This document shows positions 22,401-31,975 of a DNA stretch of 64,000 nt, one piece after another. Location of the stretch: assembly GCF_000004195.4 (NCBI RefSeq), contig NC_030677.2:203238213-203302212 (forward strand). The letters are read 5' to 3'. The notes beneath the pieces were generated by a model. It worked only from the letters and a program-made list of their open reading frames with translations. It was not told the origin of the DNA and did no database searches. Every line of letters begins with the position of its first letter. Position 1 is the first letter of the stretch. The DNA comes from Xenopus tropicalis. Lineage: Eukaryota > Chordata > Amphibia > Anura > Pipidae. Made by a program: the position numbers and the translations under genes.

Positions 22401-25400
22401 CACATTAGAACTGCTTTCAGCTAACCTATTGTTTCTCCTACTCCCATGTAACTGGAGGAGTCCCAAGCCGGACTTGGATTTCTTACTATTGAGTGCTATT
22501 CTGATACCTACTGGGAGCTGCTATCTTGCTCCCTTCCCATTGTTCTGCTGATCGGCTGCTGGGGGTGAGGGGGGGATATCACTCCAACTTGCAGCGTAGC
22601 AGTAAAGTGTGACTGAAGTTTATCAGAGCACAGGTCACATGGCTGTGGAACCCTGGGAAATGAAGAATATGGCTAGCCCCATGGGAAAAACAGATTACAA
22701 TGCAGGATTCTGCTGGAGAAGCTCTATTAACTGATGGGTTTTGAAATAAACATGTTTCCCATGACAGTATTTGCTTTAAGAGCAGGCCTTTATTATATAC
22801 AACTATATGATTATGCAGATACCATAATTCCATAATAAAGAACACTGTATCGTTACCAGCATCCGAAAGCCTTTTTTTCTGCAGAATTTATTTCACACCA
22901 ACAGAAAGGAAAATCAAACAGATGACATTTATAACGAAGCCATGTGGCAATCTGGCCCCGCGGATAAGTGTTAATTGTGCATCCAATGTTGTCATTAAAT
23001 AAATGATGGGATGCCTTAAGGAAATTCCCACGAATACACACAGAGATCCAACAGACTAGAATATTCATGTATTTGAAATGTATTTGAATAAATATCCCTG
23101 CAATGGGAAAGGCCAATGGCCAAAGGGCACATTGTCCTGCAAAGGGACAGAATCACAGAAAGTCACACCAGCTGTAGGGTTTGGGGATGCACTGTGCATG
23201 AACATTACTTTCCAAAAAATTGGGAGGAAAAGTGCCCCAGGTTTTTTCACACCAGTTAAAGCAGAAACACAAAATTACTGGGGTGCAATGCCATATTTAT
23301 AATGGCCTGTCCTTAGGCAAACCATCCCAGTAGCACCTCCAAGTGACTAGAATTGCTCCTCACCTACCCCACCCTTCAGTGTCCGACTGGGGTGCCAGGG
23401 ACCCAGCACCAAACAGACTGTGGGGCCCACTCTCCAAACAATTTTCCTTCTCTCTTCATTCACCTTCTTTAATCTCCTAATCTTTTCTTCTTACATATTA
23501 TCTAACTATCCTCCTTCCATTTCTTTTGTTGGTTTTCAAATGGAAATGAGGAATGACCATTTTATAGGGAAACAAGGCAAATGGCTGGGAGAGCAGGAGG
23601 GCCCAATGGGAGTTTTCCTAAAAACATGCTAGAGTGTCATACTTTATTGTACTGCGTACTTCCGCCATCTTGCTCCTCATAACCCCTGCGTTGTCCTAGG
23701 CACTGCAACTGCACTCTGCTTTATCCAGTGCAGGAGATACTTGGGAGAAGGCAGCAAGATGGAGGCAGCACACTTTAGGAGGTAGGGTTCCCACAACTTG
23801 TTTGCCTTCAGGAGGGAGAAATGGGCACAATGTGCAGGGAAATGGGCAGAGTGAGCGGGGATATGGGCAGTGTTGGTGGGTGAAAAAGGAGGAATGGGCA
23901 GGGAAATGGGCAGTGTTGGTGAGTGAAAAAGGAGGAATGGGCAGGGAAATGGGCAGAGTAGGCGGGGAATGGGAGGAGTGGGCAGGAAAATGGGCAGAGT
24001 TGGTGGATGAAATGGGAGGAGTGGGCAGGGAAATGGGCAGAGTGGGTGGGGAAATTGGAGGAATGGGCAGAGAAACGGGCAGAGTTTGTGGGTGAAATGG
24101 GAGGAATGGGCAGGGAAATGGGCAGAGTGGGTGGGGAAATGGGAGGAGTGGGCAGGGAAATGGGCAGAGTGGGTGGGGAAATGGGAGTAAAGGGCAGGGA
24201 AACAGGCAGAGTTGGTGGGTGAAATGGGAGGAATGGGCAGGGAAATGGGCAGTGTTGGTGAGTGAAAAAGGAGGAATGGGCAGGGAAATGGGCAGAGTAG
24301 GCGGGGAATGGGAGGAGTGGGCAGGAAAATGGGCAGAGTTGGTGGATGAAATGGGAGGAGTGGGCAGGGAAATGGGCAGAGTGGGTGGGGAAATTGGAGG
24401 AATGGGCAGAGAAACGGGCAGAGTTTGTGGGTGAAATGGGAGGAATGGGCAGGGAAATGGGCAGAGTGGGTGGGGAAATGGGAGGAGTGGGCAGGGAAAT
24501 GGGCAGAGTGGGTGGGGAAATGGGAGTAAAGGGCAGGGAAACAGGCAGAGTTGGTGGGTGAAATGGGAGGAATGGGCAGGGAAACAGGCAGAGTGGGTGG
24601 GGAAATGGGAGTAGTGGGTGGGGAAATAGGCAGAGTGTGCTGAGGAAATGGGCAGAGCATAGGTGGAACCATACTTAGACTGTAAGCTCTACGGGGCAGG
24701 GACCTCTTTCCTACTGTGTCTCATACCACATGGCACTTATTGTGGGATGGAGCACGCCAGGACAACTGTGTTACTAACATAGTTGTCCTGGCGTGCTCCA
24801 TCCCCACTATATTTATTGTGTTGCTCCTTGCCACGCCTGGATCGGGGGCGTTATTGGATGAGCCAGCACGGGACACTATGTACGCGGAACCTATCCGGTG
24901 AGTGCTCCCTGATTTTTGTGCTTATCACATGGCACTTATTCCCTGTGTATTTATACTTATTTATTGTATTTATACCATTGTATTTTATTGCATTTTAACA
25001 ATGTCCTCCCTGTGTGTAATTGTGTATATTGTAAGATTGTACAGTGCTGAGTATCCTTGTAGCACTTTATAAATAAAGCTATACATACATACATACATAC
25101 AGTCCTTATAAGGGGAAATCTGGCAGCGGAGAGTGTAGCAGGAGGGTCAGGGAAGCGGGATTTATAGGGTATTATATATTTATATTACATTGCCAGTAAT
25201 AGGGCCCTGGCCCTAGCTGGGGATTTACCAGTTGGGCCAATCAGATACCGGCAGGGTGCCAACCCTATTAGGAGGTACATATCAAATTGGCACTACCCCA
25301 GTTATATGGGGGTTCATTCTCCTTCAAATACCAGGTTTCAAGAGCCTCTATACCTTCATGTTTTTATAATCTGTTTATAATTGTCTAATGGGAAATAAAA

Positions 25401-26271
25401 TGGCAAATCCCTTATATATCGTACACTTATATCCCTTAACATCAAACAGGCCAATGTTAAAATAAACCATTTTAGGAATAACGAATCTATTTAGCAATGT
25501 ACTTAACCGACACTAATAAAACACAGAAATGAAACCGATTTAAGGAAAATGAAGGGGATAATATATTCTCTTTCAGTCGGAGGTTGGCGAGATTAATGCC
25601 ATGTCACGCGGTATCAAGGATTCATTAGTCTGAGGGCGACGATGTTCAGAACCGGCAGAAGGAACAGGACAGAGGCAGTAGGTGCCCTTAACCCCAATCA
25701 TTTCTTATTAACTCATAAAGTCTTATTAAAAAGGAAGAGTTCCAAATACTGCCCTAAATGATAATAATGCACAGTTATTGGAATCCTATCACCCAAGGTA
25801 TAATGCCCCTTAGTACAGAAAGAAACAAAGCTGGGGAAGGTTTAATAAATACACTAAGTAGCCACAAGGGTAAATACACAGAAAATAATAACAATTCCTT
25901 GGTACGACATGTCCCAGTTAATTGAAAATACTGGATTTCTAGGGCTGAATGGAACTGTTCCATTACCAGAAATGTATTTGCCCGAATACAATTTTATCAT
26001 CGGGAAATAAAGACTTTGTTCTTAATTCTATGTACCCTCAGTCATTATATTTACAGAAGCAGACTTTGTTGTCACTACTGATCAGGCACTGAAATTACTA
26101 TCCCACAATGCAACTCACCACTCTCTTTTCCCGAAAATCTATTCCCACCGTCGTGATGAATTTAGGATTGAACTTGTTGTCTGTGTATCGGTAAAGGAAC
26201 GTCGTCTTCCCGACTCCAGAATCTCCCAGAGCCAGGAGCTTAATCAGGTAGTCATAGTCCCCATCAGTCAT
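16265..26271 (-). CDS. RAB27B: RAB27B, secretory-vesicle small GTPase (complete CDS, 5 exons)
   Basis: Coding order on the minus strand is 26271-26119, 21192-21107, 18889-18786, 17897-17774 and 16454-16265, giving 218 residues, the human RAB27B length. The P-loop GDSGVGKT is at residues 16-23, switch I FITT at about 38-41, WDTAGQE at 73-79 with catalytic Gln78, GNKAD with Asn133, and ETSAA follows. The C-terminus KCAC is a CXC double-geranylgeranylation signal. The start [16 protein letters not shown] matches RAB27B rather than RAB27A. Family knowledge: it recruits Slp/Slac2-type effectors to secretory granules and exosome-forming compartments for exocytosis. All GT/AG sites and phases agree. 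Non-coding 5' exons were not found. The gene converges on CCDC68. Confidence 0.95.
16743..16995. mobile_element. hAT-type MITE with intact 8-bp target duplication
   Basis: Termini CAGGGTCGGACTGGG and CCAGTGCAACCCTG are flanked by identical TTTAGCAG 8-mers at 16735-16742 and 16996-17003. The body is GC-rich. It lies in the last RAB27B intron. Confidence 0.88.
17056..17384. mobile_element. hAT-type MITE with internal 31-bp tandem repeat
   Basis: Termini CAGTGTTTTTCAACC and GGTTGAAAAACGCTG are inverted repeats, flanked by identical CTCTATAG at 17048-17055 and 17385-17392. Its middle (about 17161-17311) is five copies of a 31-bp unit with GTGCCCCCCTAGTACATTGG. It lies in the last RAB27B intron. 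Confidence 0.92.
17161..17311. repeat. 31-bp tandem repeat inside a hAT MITE
   Basis: About five near-identical units of AGCAGTGCCCCCCTAGTACA plus TTGGTGCCAAG lie wholly between the termini of the element at 17056-17384. Confidence 0.9.
17774..17897 (-). CDS. RAB27B: RAB27B coding exon 4
   Basis: It completes Ser115, then encodes [20 protein letters not shown], then [20 protein letters not shown] and a split Gly. The NKxD guanine-specificity motif is here (Asn133). The acceptor is TTATTTCAG and the donor GTGAGC. Confidence 0.95.
18022..18771. mobile_element. 750-bp TTAA MITE with internal duplication, in a RAB27B intron
   Basis: TTAA flanks lie at 18022-18025 and 18768-18771. The ends AAAGGGATGCCGTCATGA and TCATG-GACAGAATCCCA are imperfect inverted repeats. 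A segment from GAGTCTGAGCTTTCAG to GATATCACTCCAACT is partly duplicated in tandem inside. It makes up most of the 888-bp intron 17898-18785. A relative is at 22028-22779. Confidence 0.82.
18786..18889 (-). CDS. RAB27B: RAB27B coding exon 3
   Basis: It completes the split Arg, then encodes [20 protein letters not shown] and [14 protein letters not shown] plus one base. The acceptor is TTCTGTAG and the donor GTAAGT. A 750-bp MITE begins only 15 nt inside the following intron. Confidence 0.95.
19670..19945. mobile_element. Diverged fold-back element
   Basis: Opposed segments CTCCTCCAAATGCCTTCC and GGAAGGCATTTGGAGGAGG, with related flanks (ATCGCAAGTGACTAA and GGAGATTTATTGCAGGCAAC), form a long imperfect inverted repeat like that at 14100-14344. 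Confidence 0.65.
19953..20316. mobile_element. TTAA-type MITE
   Basis: Left end CTAA-AGGTCCCCATACAGGGG, right end GTGGGGACC-TTAA at 20313-20316. Body motifs are shared with 26769-27156. The left target is a mutated TTAA. It lies in a RAB27B intron. Confidence 0.75.
21107..21192 (-). CDS. RAB27B: RAB27B coding exon 2
   Basis: Eighty-six bases encode [20 protein letters not shown] followed by LWDTAGQE and a split Arg codon. The acceptor is TTGCCCAG and the donor GTAACC. This exon is hidden because its longest open frame is a different one, but phase and motif are unambiguous. It contains catalytic Gln78. Confidence 0.93.
21560..21840. other. Purine-rich tract
   Basis: About 280 bp of the plus strand is strongly biased to A and G. 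A second, similar tract lies at about 38200-38460. The minus-strand open frames here (rich in L, S and F) reflect this bias only. Confidence 0.6.
22028..22779. mobile_element. 752-bp TTAA MITE with internal tandem duplication
   Basis: TTAA at 22028-22031 and 22776-22779. Ends AAGGGTTTCTGTCATGA and CATGACAGTATTTGC. About 250 bp, including GCCGGACTTGGATTTCTTAC, is present twice in tandem. It is closely related to 18022-18771. Confidence 0.82.
23380..23625. mobile_element. Truncated hAT-type MITE
   Basis: Begins CAGTGTCCGACTGGGGTGCC and contains GAGGGCCCAATGGGAGTTTT, as in the intact element 47664-47933, but the right terminus is missing. Confidence 0.6.
23830..24640. repeat. G-rich minisatellite with 339-bp higher-order repeat
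   Basis: Units of about 42-43 bp built from GGGAAATGGGCAGAGTGGGT and GGGGAAATGGGAGGAGTGGG. A block of about 339 bp is repeated almost exactly (CAGTGTTGGTGAGTG at 23911 and 24250). The open minus-strand frame of 331 codons (P, I, S, H, F-rich) is a by-product and not a gene. Confidence 0.9.
24670..25100 (+). mobile_element. SINE or LINE 3'-tail element with a secondary insertion
   Basis: It begins TTAGACTGTAAGCTCTACGG and ends with a GTACAGTGCTGAG...TTTATAAATAAAG tail followed by (CATA)n, a retroelement-style microsatellite end. It is interrupted by a 184-bp insert at 24742-24925. Related tails are at 57185-57280 and 57875-57970. Confidence 0.7.
24742..24925. mobile_element. 184-bp insertion with 15-bp target duplication and large palindrome
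   Basis: CACATGGCACTTATT occurs at 24727-24741 and 24926-24940, flanking the insert. The insert holds a 59-bp near-perfect palindrome (24745-24803: arms of 29 bp with one mismatch and a one-base centre). I do not recognise the sequence. The direct repeat resembles a retrotransposition target duplication. Confidence 0.7.
25101..26097. other. RAB27B intron, no gene seen
   Basis: Mostly AT-rich unique sequence between the SINE-like element and coding exon 1. No feature could be supported. Confidence 0.5.
26119..26271 (-). CDS. RAB27B: RAB27B coding exon 1 (start codon)
   Basis: The ATG is at 26271-26269. Fifty-one codons carry the P-loop GDSGVGKT, switch I and DFREKRV. The donor is GTGAGT. A CCACCAG acceptor lies about 20 bp upstream of the ATG on the minus strand, so a short 5' UTR piece shares this exon. 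Confidence 0.95.
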
Positions 26272-26768
26272 AGTGCTTCTCGGGATGGACCTGGTGGGGT
26301 ACAGAAGACAAGAGACGTCATTCATTTGCAAGGTGGCCAAGTCCACGAGCACCATGATGCACAATCTACAGTAGGGGATATTCTGCCAGCAGAGGTTGGA
26401 CGAGGGCTCAAGTTTAGGGATAGGATTAAATGAACCGTTGGCTATCCATGAAGGTGGAGGACTTGGCAAACAAGCATTGCCCTTTATTAATTCTTTGTGT
26501 AGGGAAGCCAATTATTTCCTATACCAAAGGCCAACATAATGAAGCAATCTCATACAAAGTTGTCCATGAGAAGACCGGGGTCTATAACAATCCCATGGTC
26601 TCCAGTTGGACGGCCTTGGTGTAGAGGTAGATGTTGAAATCTATGCCACCCAACACCCAGTAAATCTCATGTTTCTACTACTTTTTAGCATATTTTATTG
26701 GGCAACAGCTAAGGTTCCGTATAAGATTCACACACACAAACACTAAGCACGTCCTACCAGGAGTCAAC

Positions 26769-27156
26769 TTAAGGCCCCCATACACGGGCCGATAGAAGCT
26801 GCCGATATCGGTCCCTTGGACCGATTCAGCAGCTAATCAGTCCGTGTATGGGCAGAAACGAGCGGCCTGGCCGACTGATATCTGGCCTGAAATTGGCCAG
26901 ATATCGATCGGCCAGGTTAGAAAATCCAGTCGGATCGCGGACCGCATTGGCTCGTTGATGCGGTCCCCGAACCGACTGCCCATGGCCGCAAATGTAATCC
27001 GATCGTTTGGCCCCAGGGTCAAACGATTGGATTATTTTTTTTTAAAGCAGCTTGCTACCCAATATCGCCCACCCGTAGGTGGGGATATTGGGTAAAGATC
27101 CGCTCGCTTGGCGACATCGCCAAGTGAGCGGATCTTATAGTGTATGGGGACCTTAA
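26769..27156. mobile_element. Complete TTAA-type MITE (reference copy)
   Basis: TTAA at 26769-26772 and 27153-27156. Ends GGCCCCCATACACGGGCC and GTGTATGGGGACC are inverted. The internal halves GCCGATATCGGTCC and GCGGTCCCCGAACCGACT mark the family. It lies just upstream of RAB27B coding exon 1. Confidence 0.82.
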
Positions 27157-27649
27157 ATGGTTTTATGGAGATCTACATGGAGCATATTGTAAATACCCCA
27201 GAATTCCTTTTTTTGCAGCCAAAGAACAAGGTCCCCAAAGCCGAGGTCTCAGGTGAAGGTTTAGTGACTGAGCACCCAGTTGTGTATATAGAGAAGGAAA
27301 GGGATGTATGTTGCTTTGTGGGCAGGCAAGTATTATTATTACTACAGGATCCCCAGCTATCAAGCACTTTATGAAGTGTGATTGTCCCTGGAGTGAGTAG
27401 TATTGTGGGCGTTCGCATTCCCCAAGCGAGAAGAACCGGTTTTGCATGAAACTTTCCCATAATGCAGTCCCCCTTCCCCAGCAAACAGCAGCCCTCAGCC
27501 AACTCCCGGCCGGATAGGGTGCCCAGCTTGGGCTCAGCTTGGGTGCCTGTTTGGAAGCCTGCTCTTACCCCTCCCTTTGATTTATTGACACTGTATTTCC
27601 CATAAACATAATGGTGCAAGTTTACATGTATCCTGTATTGACTAATAGC
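27157..27649. other. No gene seen
   Basis: About 490 bp of mostly unique sequence between two MITEs. Open frames here have no recognisable protein features. Confidence 0.4.
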
Positions 27650-28082
27650 TTAAAGGAACAGTTCAGTGTAAAAATGAAACTGGGTAAAACAGACAGACTG
27701 CGCAAAATAAAAAATATTTGCAATATAGTTAGTTGGGCAAAAATGTCATCTATAAAGGCTGGAGTGGGCAGATGTCTAACATAATAGCCAGAACACTACT
27801 TCCTGCTTTCAGCTCTCTAACCTATTAGTTAGTCAGTGACTTTAGGGGGGGGGGCATATGGGACATAACTGCTCAGTTAGTTTGTGAGCACACAGGTCAG
27901 ATTCATATGCAAACTAACTAAGGAAGGAGGAAGTAGTATTCTGGCTATTATGTTAGACATCTGCCCACTCCAGCCTTTATAGATTACATTTTTGCCTAAT
28001 TAACTATATTACATATATTTTTTATTTTGCGCAGTCTGTCCATTTTACCCAGTTTCATTTTTACACTGAACCGTTCCTTTAA
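27650..28082. mobile_element. Fold-back TTAA MITE with about 180-bp arms
   Basis: TTAA at 27650-27653 and 28079-28082. Ends AAGGAACAGTTCAGTGTAAA and TTTACACTGAACCGTTCC. Arms are inverted through GGCTGGAGTGGGCAGATGTC and GACATCTGCCCACTCCAGCC. A short G-run loop occupies the centre. Confidence 0.9.
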
Positions 28083-29100
28083 GGCCTTGCTTTGCAGCAA
28101 TCTGTCAGATTTATCAGGGACTGATTCCAAGCTACAAATCAGTATGTTTCTCACCCACAATGCAGCCTTTTACCCCAACTCGTGTGCCATAGGCCAATAC
28201 AGGTACATATTGGTGCACACTTTGTGTGAATTATATGCAAGTCGCACACACATTTTTGCATGCGGGTTGGCCTCGCTTAACCACACCGTTGTGCCCAGTA
28301 TCTTATTGGATACATCCTGCTATATTCAGCAGGTTCAGGCAGATGGTAATTCCGGGGGTTCCCTGGCACCCTATACACAAAGGTGGGACACCAAGTTGCT
28401 AGAAGCACATATGGGTATGGGCAAGTACCTTTATAAATAGCATGAATGCGCGCTCAGCTTTGCACTAGCATGGGTACAGCAGCGTACCCCCTTTAACTGC
28501 AGAACTACAGCTCCCATCATCCTCAGCGGCAAGCTCCACGCCTCTTTTTATGGATAAGTATATCATGTGGTCATTGTTCCTGAACTGTACAGTCCAGTGA
28601 CCCTCTGAGAGTCTCCTCTAAGGTCCTTCATGTCATTACCAGAGAGCACCAGCGGCACGGAGGGTATTTATCTTGGCTGAACACTTGGTTCTAAGAGGAT
28701 CAATGTACAAGGAAACACACACAGAGAACTCAGCACCGCCGGCAGCAGAAGACGAGAGCCTAAAGCCGAAACCCACATGAGAAGTCTCTGCTTTGGCTGC
28801 TGGGAAATAATTCTCTCTACACTGTATAACCCTTTCCCTGCCAGACGCTCTGTTCTGGAGGGTACCCTATGACTGGCAGGCAAAGGGTTAATTAATGTCC
28901 ACTGTCAGACTGCCTTGATTGTCCAGCCTTTGGTCAGGGCCCCCTTAGCTCATAGCTTATTGGGTACATTAATTGCCCCTGACTCCCAGACGAATGCACA
29001 AGCTCCCAGGCCTACAGTCTGGCAATGCAGCCTCAGTGGTGTGCAAGGAGTTAATAGCAAAGGTACTTTCTATGGCAAACCCTAGTGGGGATACTCGGCA
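28083..29100. other. No gene seen
   Basis: About 1 kb without recognisable coding, RNA or transposon structure. A 137-codon frame at 28027-28440 overlaps the MITE arm and has no family features. Confidence 0.4.
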
Positions 29101-29112
29101 CACCCCGAGGAA

Positions 29113-29610
29113 GGGGAACACTTAGGGGGTCTCGGTGGAAGGGGAACACTTAGGGGGTCTCGGTGGAAGGGGAACACTTAGGGGGTCTCGGTGGAAGGGG
29201 AACACTTAGGGGGTCTCGGTGGAAGGGGAACACTTAGGGGGTCTCGGTGGAAGGGGAACACTTAGGGGGTCTCGGTGGAAGGGGAACACTTAGGAGGTCT
29301 CGGTGGAAGGGGAACACTTAGGGGGTCTCGGTGGAAGGGGAACACTTAGGGTGTCTCGGTGGAAGGGGAACACTTAGGAGGTCTCGGTGGAAGGGGAACA
29401 CTTAGGAGGTCTCGGTGGAAGGGGAACACTTAGGGGGGTCTCTTTGGAAGGGGAACACTTAGGGGGGTCTCTTTGGAAGGGGAACACTTAGGGGGTCTCT
29501 GTGGAAGGGGAGCACCAGGGGGTCTCGGTGGAAGGGGAGCACCAGGCGGTCTCGGTGGAAGGGGAGCACCAGGGGGTCTCGGTGGAAGGGGAGCACCAGG
29601 GGGTCAGTTC
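29113..29610. repeat. 28-bp G-rich minisatellite changing to 27 bp
   Basis: About 18 copies. The main unit is GGGGAACACTTAGGGGGTCT plus CGGTGGAA (28 bp). The last units become GGGGAGCACCAGGGGGTCTC plus GGTGGAA (27 bp), which creates a short Gly-rich open frame, an artefact. Confidence 0.92.
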
Positions 29611-30710
29611 AAAAGCAGCACTGGGGCTTCTAGGTTCCATATTTGTCCATCTTTCTGTCTCTAATTATAATAAATGGCGTCCCGTCTATCACATAGACTG
29701 GCTTTTCCCAGGTGAAATGATAGTGTTTTTGCCCAGTTCCTGGGTTGTGTAATTGTTCTGTGCTGACTGGGACACAATGGCCACTGACAGGAGTGATTCG
29801 TGCCCAATGGCTTTGTTCAGAATCAATAACGCCAATATTGAGGCAATTGTCTTGGTGACAGCTCCTCTGGCTGGCAGTTGCAGAATGAAAGCGGCGACAG
29901 AGCAGGATCCTGTAGTAGACAGCTGCCATGGCAACCTGGACTCCATTTTTATGTTATTGCAGGTGCCTACCACTTGGTGGCAATAGTGATCCCTATACAG
30001 TCTCACCTTATTGCTCCTGTGTATATAATATATAGGGGGTGTGATTTTATTCTCCTATTCATTCATCGAAAGTAAACGTTGCTGCAATAAACTCCAACCT
30101 CCTATGTTTCTTAGCTCATAATCTTTTGCCATTATGTATATTTATTGCAGCATTTATCCTCCCTGGCTGTACTTACTGTATTACTTGCATATACAAGTAG
30201 CACTATACTGTATATAAGTTATACATACATTTAGGTAACAAGGGGTGACAAGTAGGTGGCACTGTAGAACCCCATACAATTTTACCAGTAGACCCCTCAC
30301 TCATCCTATACTGGAATCTGGATATGTTGCTCTAGGGGAGTTGAACGCATCCTCCACCATTGGCCGGTTCCAGTAGCAGTACATGTACATCAGTCTGCAG
30401 GAACGTTGTTTGGGGGAGTCAGAGAGTTTGGGGTCTGTGGCAGGTAAGCAGTCTGGGGTCAGCAATGGATCTACCCCAACTAGAACTGCACAGGTCTCCA
30501 GTACAAGGACCCAAGGGCCCAAATACCTGCCACCCATAAGCTACTAGAAGTTACTGTACCCACAAGCCCCTGTTAATAACCGTTTAAACCAACATATAAA
30601 ACACAGTTTATATATTTACTATTTATTTTAACTGTTGACAGTAGAACCAGCCTCACCCCCTGCGACTTCTGCCTCCAAAGACCCCAGCCTTGAACCTATA
30701 GCAACCAGAT

Positions 30711-30840
30711 GAAAAAGGAAACCATTTTTAAAAATGTGAATTATTTGATTAAAATGGAGTCTATGGGAGATGGCCTTTCCGTAATTCAGAACTTTCTGGA
30801 TAATGGGTTTCCGGATTAGGGGTCCGATACCTGTATAACT
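30711..30840 (-). mobile_element. Terminal fragment of the tandem-repeat MITE
   Basis: ATTTGATTAAAATGGAGTCT, GGGAGATGGCC and GGTCCGATACCTGTATA match the arm of the elements at 12816 and 59643, in opposite orientation and without the 113-bp array. Confidence 0.7.
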
Positions 30841-31479
30841 GGCTTAACTATCAGTCTTAACCAATTGTGTTTAACTTTACACTAACTAGCTCTGCCGCTG
30901 GAGGATTTTCTGCCCCCTGGCCATTGTTTTCCATCAGCAGTGCAGGGGTGTGTGGCACAAATGAATGAGAAATGACAGCACAAAGGGAGCACTGTGCACT
31001 CACAGGTATGCGGGGAAGGCGGGGAAGGCGGCTAAGCTGGTCGGGCTCGTCTGGGGACCGGCAGAACCGGATAGGGAATAATGTCACGTAGTTAAAGGGC
31101 ACTGTAACCGAGGCTCCCTCAGCCACGGCCCGGAGTTCAGTTCAACTCCCTGAATCCCTTGGGAAATGTATTAAAGGGACAAGGAATGCCACCCAAACAC
31201 GTAAAGACATTTTTAAAGCAACTTTTTGACATACAGTCATTAAAATGGTTTAAAAGCTATTTATAAATGTAATTATATTCATTTAAACCCATTAACATTT
31301 TATTGAATGAAAACCAGAAAGTTGCTTAGAATTATGATTATTTTTTTTAACTTTGGTGGAGATGCTGGCAATCACTTATAAAGGTATAAGCAAGCGTAGG
31401 GCCTCCACAGAGTGACTTTATTACCAGGGAAATCATTAATACTTATGTGCTGTCACATCAGGGTGCAGCCCTGTATACA

Positions 31480-31975
31480 CAGGTGCCTAAAACTCCCAGC
31501 ATCCCCTCTGGTCCCACTGACACTGGAAAAAAGAGAGACTGTTGTTTTTGGCGAAAAAATTAAGCCTTGTGCATTTTTGCCTACAACTCCCATCATCCCC
31601 TATGGTCTCTCTGAGGCGGTTAACCCAGCAGAGATTGTACCTGACCAGTCTGAGGATACAGTTGACATCAGGAAGGTTTCTGGTAGAAAGGGACGAGTTT
31701 GTTCTTCATCAGTGTCTACAACTCCCATCATCCTTTATTGTTTTGTTGTAAAGACAGTGGAAGGACAATATGAGGATGCCGCTGACATCAGGAGAAAAGA
31801 GGTCTCTGGTAGGAAAGTCATGTACTCTTCTGTAAAAGTGCCTTCATCTCCCATCATCCTCTCCAGTCCAGCAGCAGGGACAGTGAGCCATTGGTCTGAG
31901 GATGTTATTGGCTCAGTGGATGGAGAACTTTGTGGCAGGCAACTCCAGCGACTACAACTCCCATGAATCCTTGTG
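31480..31975 (+). repeat. Diverged ~100-130-bp repeats in LINE 5' region
   Basis: Five near-copies of an ACAACTCCCATCATCC core occur at about 31484, 31580, 31715, 31843 and 31951, each followed by related sequence (CTGAGGATA..GACATCAGGA, GTTTCTGGTAG). They resemble the 5' tandem repeats known from Tx1-type elements. Confidence 0.65.

Noticed and set aside
23677..24672. 331-codon minus-strand open frame rich in P, I, S, H and F
   Set aside because: It is the reverse strand of a G-rich minisatellite with a period close to a multiple of three. No start context, domain or splice sites.
24742..24925. Hammerhead ribozyme of a Penelope-like element
   Set aside because: GGATGAGCC is suggestive but the second conserved core (CGAAA) and a closing stem I were not found.
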